Assembly (NCBI GenBank): GCA_009731375.1
Contig: BJOX01000374.1
Span: 378,512 to 422,479, forward strand
Source of the DNA: Paulinella micropora
Lineage: Eukaryota; Cercozoa; Imbricatea; Euglyphida
Direction: 5' to 3'
DNA length: 43,968 bases
Positions within the stretch are counted from its first letter, which is position 1. Each line of letters opens with the position of its first letter. Position numbers and translations under genes: made by a program. The notes beneath the pieces were generated by a model. It did no database searches, had not been told where the DNA came from, and was given only the letters and a program-made list of their open reading frames with translations. This document shows positions 11,597 through 21,730 of the stretch, one piece after another.

Positions 11597-12070
11597 TCTT
11601 AAGAAGAAGCCAGGCACACCAACTACACTCGCGCGCAGGGGAACCTGGGCAGAGCAGCAGCAGGTCCCTGGCTGGCGCTGGCACCACCACCAAGAAGGGA
11701 ATCTTGGGGAAGGGGGTGTAATTCTTGGGGAGATGGAGCGAGGGGACGCTTCTCTCTGCCTACCCTGCGCAGCGAAATATAGTCTTGCTCTGGGAAAGCA
11801 GATGTATGCTTCTTCTAAGTAGTAAAAATCTAGTTAGCTCCTAGGCTTTCTGTCTACCGACGTCCACTGCGTACATCGCCGTCACCAGAGAGGAAGTTTG
11901 CCTTCCTCTTTGGGGTCGGCCGGCCCGGGAGACGGGGCCGCCCCCACCGGGCGGCGGGGGGAACGGAGGCGGAGGGAGAGGGGAACAGGGGGNNNNNNNN
12001 NNCCCCCCCCCCCGGGCCCCCCCCCCCCCCCCCCCCCCCACTTGCTAAAACACCACGCCCCGGGCTCCAG
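11597..12070. other. Spacer between surface-gene copies 1 and 2
   Basis: The left part (from GCCAGGCACACCA near 11612) matches the 3' flank of copy 2 near 14200. The right part (GGCTTTCTGTCTACCG near 11843, and CTTGCTAAA just before the start codon) matches the 5' flank of copy 3 (16255-16452). The spacer is therefore part of the duplicated unit. It includes a 10-N gap at 11993-12002 bounded by G and C runs. No separate gene is seen. Confidence 0.6.
11993..12002. other. Assembly gap (10 N)
   Basis: Bounded by a G run on the left and C runs on the right; true size unknown. Confidence 0.95.
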
Positions 12071-14191
12071 ATGAGGCGCCCGTGGCCCCTCCTCCTGCTG
12101 TGCGGGTGGCTCCGGGCCGCCGGCGCCGGGTGCCCGTACCCCGTGCGGTGCCCGACGCCAGAGGAGGCGTGCCCCCCGGTCGTGTGCCCCGGCGCCACCA
12201 TCCTGGAAATCACGACGGCCGCCCCGCAGGACACGTTCGTGTGGCCCCTGTGGCCGCCCACCGCCCCGACTGCGCGCCGCCGCCGCCAGGCCCAGGCCAC
12301 CGTCCCGACGTCGTTCACGGTCGACTGGGGGGACGGCTCGCCCCGCACGCCGTGCCTGGATGCAGGCGCCGCGCCGTGCGCGCACACGTACGCTCTGGCC
12401 GGCACGTACACGATGACGGCGGACCCCGGCGGACGCTACCCCGTGCGCGGCTGGGCGCTGACGCCCGCCTGGCACGCCACGGCGCCCGCGGGCCTGCAGC
12501 TGCGCGCCGTGAGGCAGTGGGGGGAGCTGCGCTTCCACGAGACGAGCGGCTACCACCTGTACGCGGCGCCTGGGCTCGCGTACGTGCCGCCATTGAATGC
12601 GCTGCAGGACACGGGGCTCGTGCAGCGCTGGGACTACAGCTTCGCTCGCCTGACCACTACGCTGACGGACGTGAGCTACGGGCTCAACGTGTCGGGCGCC
12701 GAGTCGGTGTTCGGCCTGTTCGAGAACTCCACTGGCCTGCAGAGCCTGTGGGGCACACGAGGCTGGGACACGCGCCGGCTGCGCAACGCCAGCCGCGCGT
12801 TCGCGGGCCTGCCGGCGCTGGCCGAGCTTGACCTGTCGCGCTGGGACACCGCCCGGCTCGAGGACGTGAGCGAACTGTTGCGGGCGGCTCGGCGCTCACG
12901 TGGACGGGGGTCGGGGGCTGGACGTCGCTGCCGAGCCTGTCGCGCTTCTCGGGGCTGTTTCGAGGGCTAGGCAGCGACTTCCGGGAAGCGCTCACTGGCT
13001 GGTCGACGCCCACGCTCGCGCCGGGCTCGGCCGATTGCACACGGCTGGCGCCGTACACGGCGCTCGGCCAAGCGCACTGGCCCGCCGCGTGCTCGCGCTC
13101 GCTCTTCCTAGCGCTCGTGCGCACGCCAGCCACCAACGCAGTCGCCACGCTGACGCTGTCGCCCACGGCCGGCCCCGGCCAGGGCGGCACGTACGGCGTG
13201 GACTGGGGGGACGGGTCGGCGCCCGGCTCGTGCGCGCACGCCAACGGCGCCGTCTGCACACACACGTACGCCGGCGCTGGCGACTACTGGCTGCGCCTGA
13301 GCGGCCGCGTGGACGGGCTGCGGTACGTGGAGGGCGTTTGTGTGGTGGACGTGGTGGCCTGGGGTGACGTGCAGCTGTACCACCCAGTGGGCAGCACGAC
13401 CTCACTCTTCACGCGGGCGCCTAATCCTTCCCTGCCAAGGAGTTCCTGCTGCGCTACCTGGCGCCGACAGCCGGCGCGCGGGCCCTGCACGGCGTGGCGC
13501 CTGAGTACCTGCTGTACGAAATGAGCGAGTTCGTGGGCGACGCGCGCGACTGGGACTGGTCGTGGCTCACGCCCGCCACGCACCCCAACGGCTTCCTCCG
13601 CGTGTTTCAGGGCTGCGCCAAGTTCAACCAGGACCTCGGCGGCTGGAACACGAGCGGCGTCGCTAGCCTCGAACGCACCTTCTTCCGGGCGTTGACTTTC
13701 AACTGCAGCATCGGGGGCTGGAACACGAGCCAGGTCACCAGCCTAGCTGGGACGTTCAGTAGCCCGTACGCATTAACCAACCGATCGACAGCTGGGACAT
13801 AAGGAGGGTCACCACCATGTTCTGGGCCTTCGCGAACGCGTGCGCCTTTAATCAGCCGATCGGTAGCTGGAACACAAGCAGTGTCTCTAGTTTAGTCTCC
13901 ACTTTCACGTGTAACCCCGCGGCTCGGTGTGTTTTTAACCAGCCGCTGGGCAGCTGGGACGTGTCGGCCGCTGTGGCGACCTATAATATAGTGAACATGT
14001 TCGGTGGCAACTGTGTGTTCGATCAGAATCTCACTGCCTGGAACGTTGCTTCTTCGCCATAAGGCGCAAGTGTTTGCACACAAATGTTCCAGCCTAACGG
14101 GGTGTACCAGCTCGGCGTAGGTGTCCGGCTGAGCAACCTGCCCGCTCTCTGCGCAAGCTCCTACGTGCGCGCATGTGGTACAACTGTCTAG
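12071..14191 (+). pseudogene. BspA-type surface protein with PKD-like motifs, copy 2 (disrupted)
   Basis: This is the fullest copy. The ATG at 12071 starts a clear signal peptide (MRRPWPLLLLCGWLRAAGAG) followed by a Cys-rich CPYPVRCPTPEEACPPVVC segment. A PKD-like motif (VDWGDGS...HTYALAGTY) comes next, then a long middle region, a second PKD-like motif (GVDWGDGSAPGS...HTYAGAGDYW) and about six DUF285 repeats with a Cys-containing cap. The frame breaks near 12880 (loss of one T relative to the expected ELFAGGSALTW), near 13430 and near 13775. A TAA at 14060-14062 replaces sense sequence present in copy 1, and coding similarity continues to a TAG at 14189-14191. The product would be secreted or anchored at the cell surface. 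It is either a pseudogene or an error-rich draft of a real gene. Confidence 0.7.
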
Positions 14192-14756
14192 GAAACTAGG
14201 CCAGGCACACCAGAAACACTCGCGCGGGGAGGAGCCAGGGGCAAAGCAACAGGTCTCTTGCCTTCTGGTGCTGGCTTGGCTTTGGCACAGCCCAGGAGAG
14301 AGTATCACCGGGGGCGGGCTAGTTCTGGGGGGGAGGGGGGAGAGAAGGAAGGAGATGGAACGAGAGGGGGCTCCCGCCTTCCTACCTGCGAGGCGCCGGC
14401 GAAAGACGCAGAGCCGGAGCCAGTGAAAAAGGACACTGCTCCAGCTAGAGGAGGCGCGCAGGCCCCCCTCCCCTGAGCCAGCCTGCTCTGGCGCCGGACG
14501 TACGCCTCTCTCGGGGAGGCTCTCCAGGGGGGAGAGAGCAGAGGCACCCCCCCCTTTCCGTGCCCCCTTTTGTCCCTCCCTCCTATTCCTCTCTCGGCCC
14601 GCGCTGACTTTCTTGCCCCTCCCGTCTGTCTGTGTAATATCCAAATAAAGAGACCTGGCTAGGAAGAATTGTCGGGGCCTCTTTCGTGTTGTCCAGTTTT
14701 TCCTCTCCGTCCCTCCGGAGCTCTGGGTTAGCCCCGAGGAGGGCCTGGACGACGCC
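14192..14756. other. Spacer between surface-gene copy 2 and the kinase-like gene
   Basis: The first 150 bases match the 3' flank of copy 1. The rest is G- and C-run rich with short, uninformative reading frames. It contains the AATAAA listed separately, and the promoter of the kinase-like gene must lie here. Confidence 0.5.
14644..14649 (+). terminator. Candidate polyadenylation signal
   Basis: An AATAAA sits about 450 bp after the end of surface-gene copy 2 and about 110 bp before the kinase-like ATG. It is the only canonical plus-strand signal I noticed in this spacer and could end copy 2 transcripts. Confidence 0.4.
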
Positions 14757-16141
14757 ATGGCCAGCGGGAGCAAGCGCCGCCGCCTCGACGACCCGCCCCC
14801 TCCGCAGGCGCCGCCGCCCCCGTTGACGAGCAGGTTCGTCTGCGACGCGACCAGGCGCTGTAGCCACTGCTACCGAGCCGGGTCATGTGGCCCGTGCCGT
14901 TCGTGCCGGCAGCGCAAACTGTTTGAACCAGCGGGAGACCTCCGGGCAGCCACGTTGACGGTGCAACAGTGGACCCCTGCGGAGGGGGCCGACGGTGCTC
15001 TGCTCCCCCTGGAAGTGAAACTGCAGTCGGAGGCCGCGGGGCTGAGCTCGTGTGCTCTCTTCCGCACTACCCAGGCAGAGTTCGAAGCCTTGTACCCGGT
15101 GCACGAGACCGCTAGCTGGCTCAAGCCGGGCTCGGTCTTGCTCCTGCGCCGGCCGGCGCTAGTCCTGAAAAGCCTGGGCCTGGGTCCCATCGCAGGGGGG
15201 CCCACGCCGGCCTGCCTGGACTACTGGCACCTGCAACAGCGCTTAGCGCAGGCACGGCTAGCCCCCGCGGTCCACGGCTTCTTGCAGGTAGCGGGCGCGC
15301 CGGGTTGTGCTGCCACCTGCTGGCTCGTCATGGACCTCGTCATGGGGCCCACCCCCTGCCTGGACCTGCAGCAGCTAGTCGCAGGCTCGCCCTCGACTGC
15401 CAGGACCGACAGAGAATGGCGGAATTTCTCCGGCGGTTGCTCGACTTCTCGGCCGATACCCTGCCGCTCTTGCACGCGGATCTGCAGCCCCCCAATATCG
15501 CCTTGAACGCGCAGCGAGACTGGCGGCTGCTAGATCCAGACCCTCGGTTCTGCCGCCGGCTCTGCCTGCCTACGTCGGAGCAGTTGCGCGCTTGCGGGCC
15601 GACCATCAGGCTCTCCAACCTGCTGAGCTTTGTCGCTAACAGCTACGGTCGCCTGCGCCCGGAGCTGCGGCCAGTGCTGTGGCCACTGGTGGCCGACCTC
15701 CTGCACGGACCCGACGCACGGGCGACCTTTGACCGCTGTGCTCGCTGGTGGCAGCAGGAACTGAGTACCGAGGGGCTACAGGGGCCGTTCGCCCAGGCCA
15801 GGCATTACTTGGCGGACCGGAAACTAGATCGCCGCCAGGTGTTGCACTGCGTAGCGGTGCGCCCCTACATCCAGGTCACGCTGCCTGTCGTCAGCCACCA
15901 GTGGTGGCATCGGGACGGGACGCCTAATTGGTCTCAGGGCGGCGCGCCGGCGCTCGGTGACGAGGAGAAGCCAGCCTCCGAGTTTCTGTCGGCGCTGGTG
16001 CGCCTCGCTTACGTCTGCTCCGACGAGACCTCACGCGCCACCGCCTGGCTACAGAAGGAGGCCGCCCTCCGAGGCCCGGCGGCGGCGGCCAATGCTAGCA
16101 GAGTGTCCCCGGGGTCGGAGTGGCCCCCCGGGTCCGGGTAG
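14757..16141 (+). CDS. Small-molecule/protein kinase-like (APH/PKL fold) protein
   Basis: The ATG at 14757 opens MASGSKRRRLDDPPPP, then a Cys cluster (RRCSHCYRAGSCGPCRSC) that may bind zinc. Kinase-fold landmarks follow in the right order: a third-strand-like Lys (RPALVLKSLG, about residue 142), a hinge (CWLVMDLVMGPTPCLDL), a catalytic loop HADLQPPNIALN with exact HxDxxxxN spacing, and a metal-binding Asp in WRLLDPDPRF. A helical C-lobe and a WW-containing tail end at a TAG (16139-16141). The compact N-lobe resembles aminoglycoside phosphotransferase or choline-kinase type enzymes more than classical protein kinases; the substrate cannot be inferred. One frame change is needed near 15390, before the catalytic loop. 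It is a paralogue of the gene at 529-2582, which lacks these residues, and it sits between two surface-protein copies. Confidence 0.65.
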
Positions 16142-16474
16142 CTGCCCCTGGTGAAGCCCGCCCAAGGCTGGGGAGGGATTCAGTCTGGGGAGAGGAAGGC
16201 GCTGTCGGCTTCTGCTGGGCGTGGACTAAGTCAGTAGTACTAAACTCCAGTAAGTGGTCAGCTTTCTGTCCACCGCGCTACGTCCACGACGTAGCTCGTC
16301 GTCGTCGGAGGGGAGGGCCGGGCTACCAGGGAGAGGGGGAGGCCAGGGGGGAGGCCAGGGGGGGAGTCCCTTTTCTTCGCTCTCCCCCGGGGCGCTGGCG
16401 GCGGGGGGGGCACTGCTGCCCCTCACTCGGCCCTCCCCCCGCCCTTGCTAAACCACCCACCCCGGCTCCACCTG
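16142..16474. other. 5' flank of surface-gene copy 3
   Basis: No gene is seen. GCTTTCTGTCCACCG near 16261 and CTTGCTAAACCACC near 16445 match the flank before copy 2, so the duplication included upstream, probably regulatory, sequence. A purine-rich GGGAGGCCAGG tandem lies at 16330-16365. Confidence 0.5.
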
Positions 16475-16975
16475 ATGCACACCAGCCTGGCCTGCCGGCT
16501 GTGGCGCCTGGGGCGCCTGCTCTGGTGGTTCCGGGCCGCCAGCGCCAAGTGCCCTTACCCGCTCCAGTGCCCGACGCAGGCCGAGGCGTGCCCCCCGGTC
16601 GCGTGCCCCGGCGCGGCGCTCACGTGGACGGGGGTCGGCGGCTGAACGTCGCTGCCGGGGCTGCGGCGCTTCGACCAACTGCTGGCGGGCGTCTCGCCCG
16701 ACTTCCGGGAACTGGGGGCCTTCGCGAGGTGGGCGACCCCGGCGCTCGCGCCGGGCTCGGTCGACTGCACGCGGCTGGCGCCGTACACGGCGCTCAGCCA
16801 GGCGCACTGGCCCGCCGCGTGCTCGCGCTCGCTCTTCCTGGCGCTGGTGCGGGTGTCGTACCCTAGCGCCGTCGTCGCCCTGGCGCTGTCGCCCGCGGCC
16901 GACCCGGGCGCCGCGTACGGCGTGGACTGGGGGGATGGCTCGGCGCCCGGCTCGTGCGCGCACGCCGACGGCCGA
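16475..16975 (+). pseudogene. BspA-type surface protein copy 3, deleted and truncated
   Basis: The ATG at 16475 gives a signal-peptide-like start and the CPYPLQCPTQAEACPPVAC segment. Near 16615 the sequence jumps to what corresponds to 12892 of copy 2: about 690 bp, including the first PKD-like motif, are missing. The two ends share the short sequence GGCGC. The Trp codon seen in copy 2 (GGCTGGACG) is here a stop (GGCTGAACG, TGA at 16643-16645). Similarity continues through the second PKD-like motif (VDWGDGSAPGS) and ends at about 16975, where AT-rich repeat sequence takes over. All DUF285 repeats are absent. Confidence 0.75.
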
Positions 16976-17390
16976 GTTTATAACCTGAAAACAAGATTTT
17001 TATCTCGTTTAACGAGATTTTTATTCGAGCACGAGATGTATGCATTTTCAGCAAGATCTCGTGCTCCGAGATCTTAATTATGGCATCCGAGATTTTATCT
17101 AGTTAAACAACATTTAATACAAACGTCGAGTTTATAACCTGAAAGCGAGATTTTTATGTCGTTTAACGAGATTTTTTCTTGGCTCCGAGATATGTGCGTT
17201 TATCTTGTTTCCGAGATTTTATCTCCTTTTCAAGATTTTTTCTCGTTTCAAGATAAAATCTTGAAAAACGTGATAAACGAAATCCGAGAAAAAAATTCTT
17301 GGAAACCTAGATATAATCTTGGATTTCGCGACTAAATCTTAAAATCGCGATTTACAAGCAGTCTGCGATTCTTTTTGAAGCCATAGTATA
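16974..17390. repeat. GAGAT-rich AT-rich repeat interrupting surface-gene copy 3
   Basis: A segment beginning CGAGTTTATAACCTGAAA occurs at 16975 and again, slightly changed, near 17128, about 150 bp apart. Each is followed by runs of CGAGATTTTAT and TTTAACGAGATTTTT. The right part contains opposed arms (TTTTCAAGATTTTTTCTCG near 17227 and its near reverse complement near 17275) able to form a hairpin. Composition differs sharply from the GC-rich gene it interrupts. No coding potential. It could be satellite sequence or the end of a mobile element. Confidence 0.6.
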
Positions 17391-18480
17391 TCCTTCCGGT
17401 CCCCGGCCTCCCTAACCCCGATCATCACCGTGAGCTCTTCGCTGGATACAACTATATCTCCGCGCTGGACATGGTCGATGGTTTTTCACACCGGACCTCA
17501 AGATCGACCCTACAGACGGTAGCCGCGACATCCTCGCCGTATGGACTCCGCGTGGACTTCTAGTCCCCAACTATATGACGCAGGGTATTCACCGCGCCCC
17601 TGGCGACTTCCAACGCGCCGTTGACAAATCTTTTGGCCATCTCCCTTTTTGGGGCCAGACAGCCGCAGCATACATCGACGACGTACACGTGCACCTGGCT
17701 CACATGGACACTGGAGAAGCTTGTGGAGGCTGCGGAGGCAGCCGGCTGTTACTTCGACGCAGACAAGCTACGCATTGGCTACAACTCTCTTCCTATGCTT
17801 GGAAAGGTCTGCAGCAAGAAAGGCGTCGCCGCCGACACAAGCAAGATCGATGCGATCCTGAAGATCTCCGAACGGCAGAACATCACCGAGGTCCGATCCA
17901 TACTCAGTATGACCAACTTTATTCAGGTGCATATTCCCAACTACTCTCGCTTGGTGGCGCCGCTCTCCGATCTACTCAAGTCTTGAAATTCGAACGCCCG
18001 ACCCACGGGACCCAACTTTTTTCGTGAGAAAGAGAAGAAAGGCTTCGCAAAGCTCAAGCGTGTTCTAACATCGCTGCCGATCCTAGCCAAGTACGACAAG
18101 ACGCAACAGCTCTATCTTCGGACAGACGCTAGCATCGTTGGCATCGGTGGAGCTCTAGATACTGGCCCTGACAAGTCCGCACCCGTCATTTCTTAGCTTT
18201 GGCTCAAATTCACGGATACTCAATCTCGGTGGGTCACGTATGTTCGGGAAGCTTACGATATAATTTACGGTGTTCAGCAATCCCGTTACTATATCGACGC
18301 TAGCGATCATCCACTGACTATCGTCACGGATCATCGCCCGCTCATATGGCTATACCACGCCAGAAGCTCGATGGTTGTTGGCTGGGTCCTAGACCACCTA
18401 CAAACTATCCGCTTCCAGGTGGAATACATTCAGGGTAAACAGAATCTCCTTCCTGATGCCCTCTCTCGTATTCCTTGTAT
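17391..18480 (+). pseudogene. Reverse transcriptase and RNase H fragment (gypsy-type)
   Basis: The reverse transcriptase begins in the middle of the fingers. The first catalytic block (SALDMVDGF) and the YIDD box (AAYIDDVHVH near 17670) are visible, followed by the thumb-side sequence (GCYFDADKL...LPMLGKVCSKKG). RNase H follows with LRTDASIVGIGGAL (near 18119), TDHRPLIWLY and LPDALSRIP (near 18451). One frame change and two in-frame stops prevent a single product. Confidence 0.75.
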
Positions 18481-19245
18481 CTCGCCCGGCCAACCCACTC
18501 TCCTTGGGGAAGTCGAAGCGACGAATCAGCTACTGGACACCATCCCGGTTACTATGCTACAGTCCAGTGGAAAATCCTTTTGGCTCGCGATTGAAGGTAG
18601 TCATCCGCAGTTGGACACGCGCTTTAAGAGGCACGACTGTCGAATTCTGCGCGGTGCACCAACGATCAAGACCTTACAGGCCCCATGGGACTACGCCATA
18701 GTCATCCCACCCGCGGAGCGTGCTCCGGAAGTAGCCCGTCAACTTTTTGCTCTCAACAAGCCTTTTGCTGTACTTGTTCCTCAGGACATGGTACACCTCA
18801 TACCCGACGTCGACGGTAAGACCATCTCCCGCGAAACAGTCTTAGCATGCCACAAGATCGTCTTCCTCGAGGACAACCTTGTGTGGCGTGTTCATAACTT
18901 TGGATTGGATCGCCACGCCGTGCTCAATATGTATGCTACATCACATGCCCCGCGCGTGACTCGCGCGGATATCCAGTCAGCACAGAAAGAAGATCCCATT
19001 TTGAAACCGCTTTGGGACGGATCTACATCTATTCTATCGGCCAGGTTAATACTCTGCTCCTTCTCAAGGGAGGGCTAGCGGTACATATCATTCCCGACCG
19101 CTCCCGCCGTATATATGTTCCGAACCCCCTCATACGCAAGCTTGTCTCCCATGCTCACTTGATCCAGAATCACGCAAAGGTCCCCACCCTTGCCCCATAT
19201 ATCCATCAACGATAGATATGGTTCAGACCCGATGGGAAAGACAGG

Positions 19246-20658
19246 ATGCACGCCGACATTGCGGCTATCCTTAAAGATTGCCACTTTTGTCAATTATCGC
19301 ACGCCCGCCTCAAACTTAATCATGGCCGCTATAACTCGTTAGTCTGGAGCCATCCAGGTCAAGCTATAGGCATAGATCATGTTCATGTAGGCATAGAAGG
19401 CGTACTCGAGCAGTACGTGTTAACTATAGTCGATCTATTCGCAGGCTACCTACTGTTTATCCCAGTCATATCCACCACTGCTGAGCAGACCGTTGAGACC
19501 ATTCTCGCCCGATGGGTTTGCCTTTTTGGTTTTCCGGAGGCCATCCTATATGATGATCATGGATCTTTCCGTGGCAATCTTGCCAAGGCCTTCTGCAGCA
19601 TGGCAGGAATCGAATGGCTCACAACTGCGCCATACTCTCACCATCAGTTAGGCATGGTAGAACGCAGGCATCAAAGCATCCGCCGCGCTATCCAGGCGCT
19701 CACAGACAAGGACAAGAAGACTTGGCCCAAGGCCATGCCAGCCCTATCGTTCTCGCAGAACACTTACGTCTCCACCGCCACCGGCGTTTCGGCTTTTGAA
19801 AGTGTGATGGCCCGCCAGCCATGTACATCTATCGACATTTTCGACTCTCCCGAAGTCATCGCTGGACGCGCGGCCCGATCAACCGCCGCAATGACTAAGT
19901 CTGGCTCGACGACCGTTCAGACATCGGACCAACTCGACACTCTCCGGCTATCCCGGATTGCTGTCACTGCGTATGTCAAGGAATACGCTTCCTTCACGCG
20001 CAAGGCTGCCAACGAACAGAAAAACAAGCAACGGCGACGCAAGCTACCCGATTGGAAGGTAGGTGACCGAGTCACCGTCTATCGCCCCAAGCAATCCACC
20101 AAAGGTGTTCCCGCCTCCTCCGTTCTTCAACACGACGGCCCGTACGTTATCCTAGACAAGCTCTCCAACAACACTTTTCGCCTCCGTCACGAGCACACCA
20201 ACAAGTTCCTCCGCAAAATCGATATCGCTCATCTTAGCCCTTACACGGCACCGGCAGACTCGGCTCAGACCATCGACCCGGTCCGGGATCAGGAGCACAA
20301 TGACGACAAGAAGGACTACGCTGTTGGTGAGGTGATAGCCTTCATCGATGATGGCTTGCTCAAGTTAGGAATGATCATAGATGAAGACCACACTGACGAT
20401 CGCGACGATTTCCGCGTCCACCAGCTCGGCATCACTTCGCTGTCTAACATGCAGTACCGCCCAGTCTACATGGAGCCAATCACATATCCGGACGGCACTG
20501 TCACGGAGGGACCGATGCATCTCCAATGGACGAAGCCTCTCAACTCCTGGAAGAAGATGACACTCGACAGCGAGAATGATCAGGTCGTACATCGGGATAT
20601 CCAGTTCAAGCCGAGCTACACTTCAGGACTAAAGGCTACATCATTACCGACCAACTAA
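19246..20658 (+). CDS. Gypsy-type integrase, open for 470 codons
   Basis: The frame holds CHFCQ, the second half of an HHCC zinc-binding domain whose His residues lie upstream of a TAG at 19213-19215 (SHAHLIQNHAK). The catalytic core shows the D, D, E series: IDHVHVG, ILYDDHGSF and LGMVERRHQS. A basic segment (KNKQRRRKLPDWKVGDRV) leads into a small beta-rich domain (GDRVTVYRP to DIAHLSPYT). A further 110-residue C-terminal extension contains VGEVIAFIDDGLLKLGMIID, not a typical chromodomain. This integrase is the only long intact part of the element. The ATG at 19246 is simply the first in-frame ATG after the stop. Confidence 0.75.
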   Translation: MHADIAAILKDCHFCQLSHARLKLNHGRYNSLVWSHPGQAIGIDHVHVGIEGVLEQYVLTIVDLFAGYLLFIPVISTTAEQTVETILARWVCLFGFPEAILYDDHGSFRGNLAKAFCSMAGIEWLTTAPYSHHQLGMVERRHQSIRRAIQALTDKDKKTWPKAMPALSFSQNTYVSTATGVSAFESVMARQPCTSIDIFDSPEVIAGRAARSTAAMTKSGSTTVQTSDQLDTLRLSRIAVTAYVKEYASFTRKAANEQKNKQRRRKLPDWKVGDRVTVYRPKQSTKGVPASSVLQHDGPYVILDKLSNNTFRLRHEHTNKFLRKIDIAHLSPYTAPADSAQTIDPVRDQEHNDDKKDYAVGEVIAFIDDGLLKLGMIIDEDHTDDRDDFRVHQLGITSLSNMQYRPVYMEPITYPDGTVTEGPMHLQWTKPLNSWKKMTLDSENDQVVHRDIQFKPSYTSGLKATSLPTN

Positions 20659-21723
20659 AACATTTACGCAAACCTTACAACGGTAAGAAATACGATTTTT
20701 GAGTCACGTCTTCAAGATGAAATCGAAGTAGACTCTCAAGTGGTTTTGTTTTTGAATCACCGACTGACTCTTTCTCCTTTCCCACTTAACTTTCCACCTA
20801 ACAAGTTAGTATTTTTTACAGCGGCTTGTACGATAGTCATATTCACATATTTTGAATATGCATAAGCTAAGGCAGGTCACACCATGCTCACGGTATTACC
20901 GCTTTGAACACGTAGTGATAGTGTTGGCCCTACGCTCCTCTCATGATGTATGTTTGGGCTCGGTACACTATATCAGTACTTCCCTCTGCATGTTGATACT
21001 ACCTTGATCGTTGCGCTGACACATATACGCACGCACATATTGCGCATTGATCTACAGGAGTCTGCAATCTTTTTGATTCATTTTCTTTTTATACTTATTC
21101 ACATATCAATTAGTCAATCATCCGAGTCTGTTACGATTCGTTTCGATCGCAACTCCAACCTACCGTTATGGTCTGAGGGGGGGGGGGGAGATATCAGAAT
21201 AAATGCAGTACAGGACAGAATTATCAATATTGTGTTAAATTTTCTTCAAGTTTTTACTTCAAGTTTACACCTGCTTCTATTTTTAGTTCTGTCAAGTTAC
21301 TTTATTTTTCAGTTTATTTATCAACTGTCATGACTTGTAGTTGTTACGTTTTCAACTGCATTTAACAGATCAATTTATTTCCCTTTACCAGTTAGCTTTT
21401 TAGAAAAGATTAAATATTGCCTTTTTCCACATATCTACACTTTATTTCCCTGGACAGCTTTTTCCGGTTCCCAGTCAGAAATAAATAATATCCACTGATG
21501 TCAGGTAAAATGGTAATGAGGCTTTCACTTTTCAAGTTTCCACTTCATTTTCTCAGTCTGACTTGAACACTGAACTCCAACCGCTACACAACTAGTGCTC
21601 GCACTTGAAATAATCTCGTCAGTTCTCAGAATTTGCATTGTTTCGCAAGGGACAAGTAGTCTGTCAAGTAAGAGTACTAAATAAAGTGGAATTGACCATC
21701 CCAGCGTCTTTTGGTACCTTCCC
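20659..21723. other. AT-rich spacer between the two retroelements
   Basis: No convincing gene. TCAAGT hexamers recur. A purine tract of about 14 G (CTGAGGGG...GAGATATC, near 21174-21192) could be the polypurine tract of the gypsy relic, but I found no LTR after it. The remainder is probably the 3' region of that element plus unrelated repeats. Confidence 0.4.
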
Positions 21724-21728
21724 TGTTC
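21724..21728. repeat. Candidate 5-bp target-site duplication TGTTC (left)
   Basis: TGTTC lies two bases before the left LTR. The same five bases follow the right LTR directly (29677-29681). Five bases is the usual length for LTR elements. The extra CG between TGTTC and the LTR makes it a candidate only. Confidence 0.45.
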
Positions 21729-21730
21729 CG

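Larger units (their letters stand above)
17391..20658 (+). mobile_element. Ty3/gypsy-type retrotransposon relic, 5'-truncated
   Basis: Domain order is reverse transcriptase, RNase H, integrase, which is diagnostic of Ty3/gypsy elements. The 5' part of the reverse transcriptase, the protease, gag and the left LTR are absent; I could not find LTRs on either side. Disruptions are a frame change near 17710, TGA at 17984-17986, TAG at 18194-18196, a frame change near 19010 and TAG at 19213-19215. The element directly follows the GAGAT-rich repeat that truncates surface-gene copy 3. Confidence 0.8.

Noticed and set aside
17126-17280. GAGAT repeats as a CRISPR-like array
   Set aside because: Repeats are irregular and imperfect, without uniform spacers, in eukaryotic nuclear DNA.
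21173-21730. 3' LTR of the gypsy relic after the G-rich tract
   Set aside because: No matching direct repeat exists upstream of 17,391, so an LTR cannot be shown.
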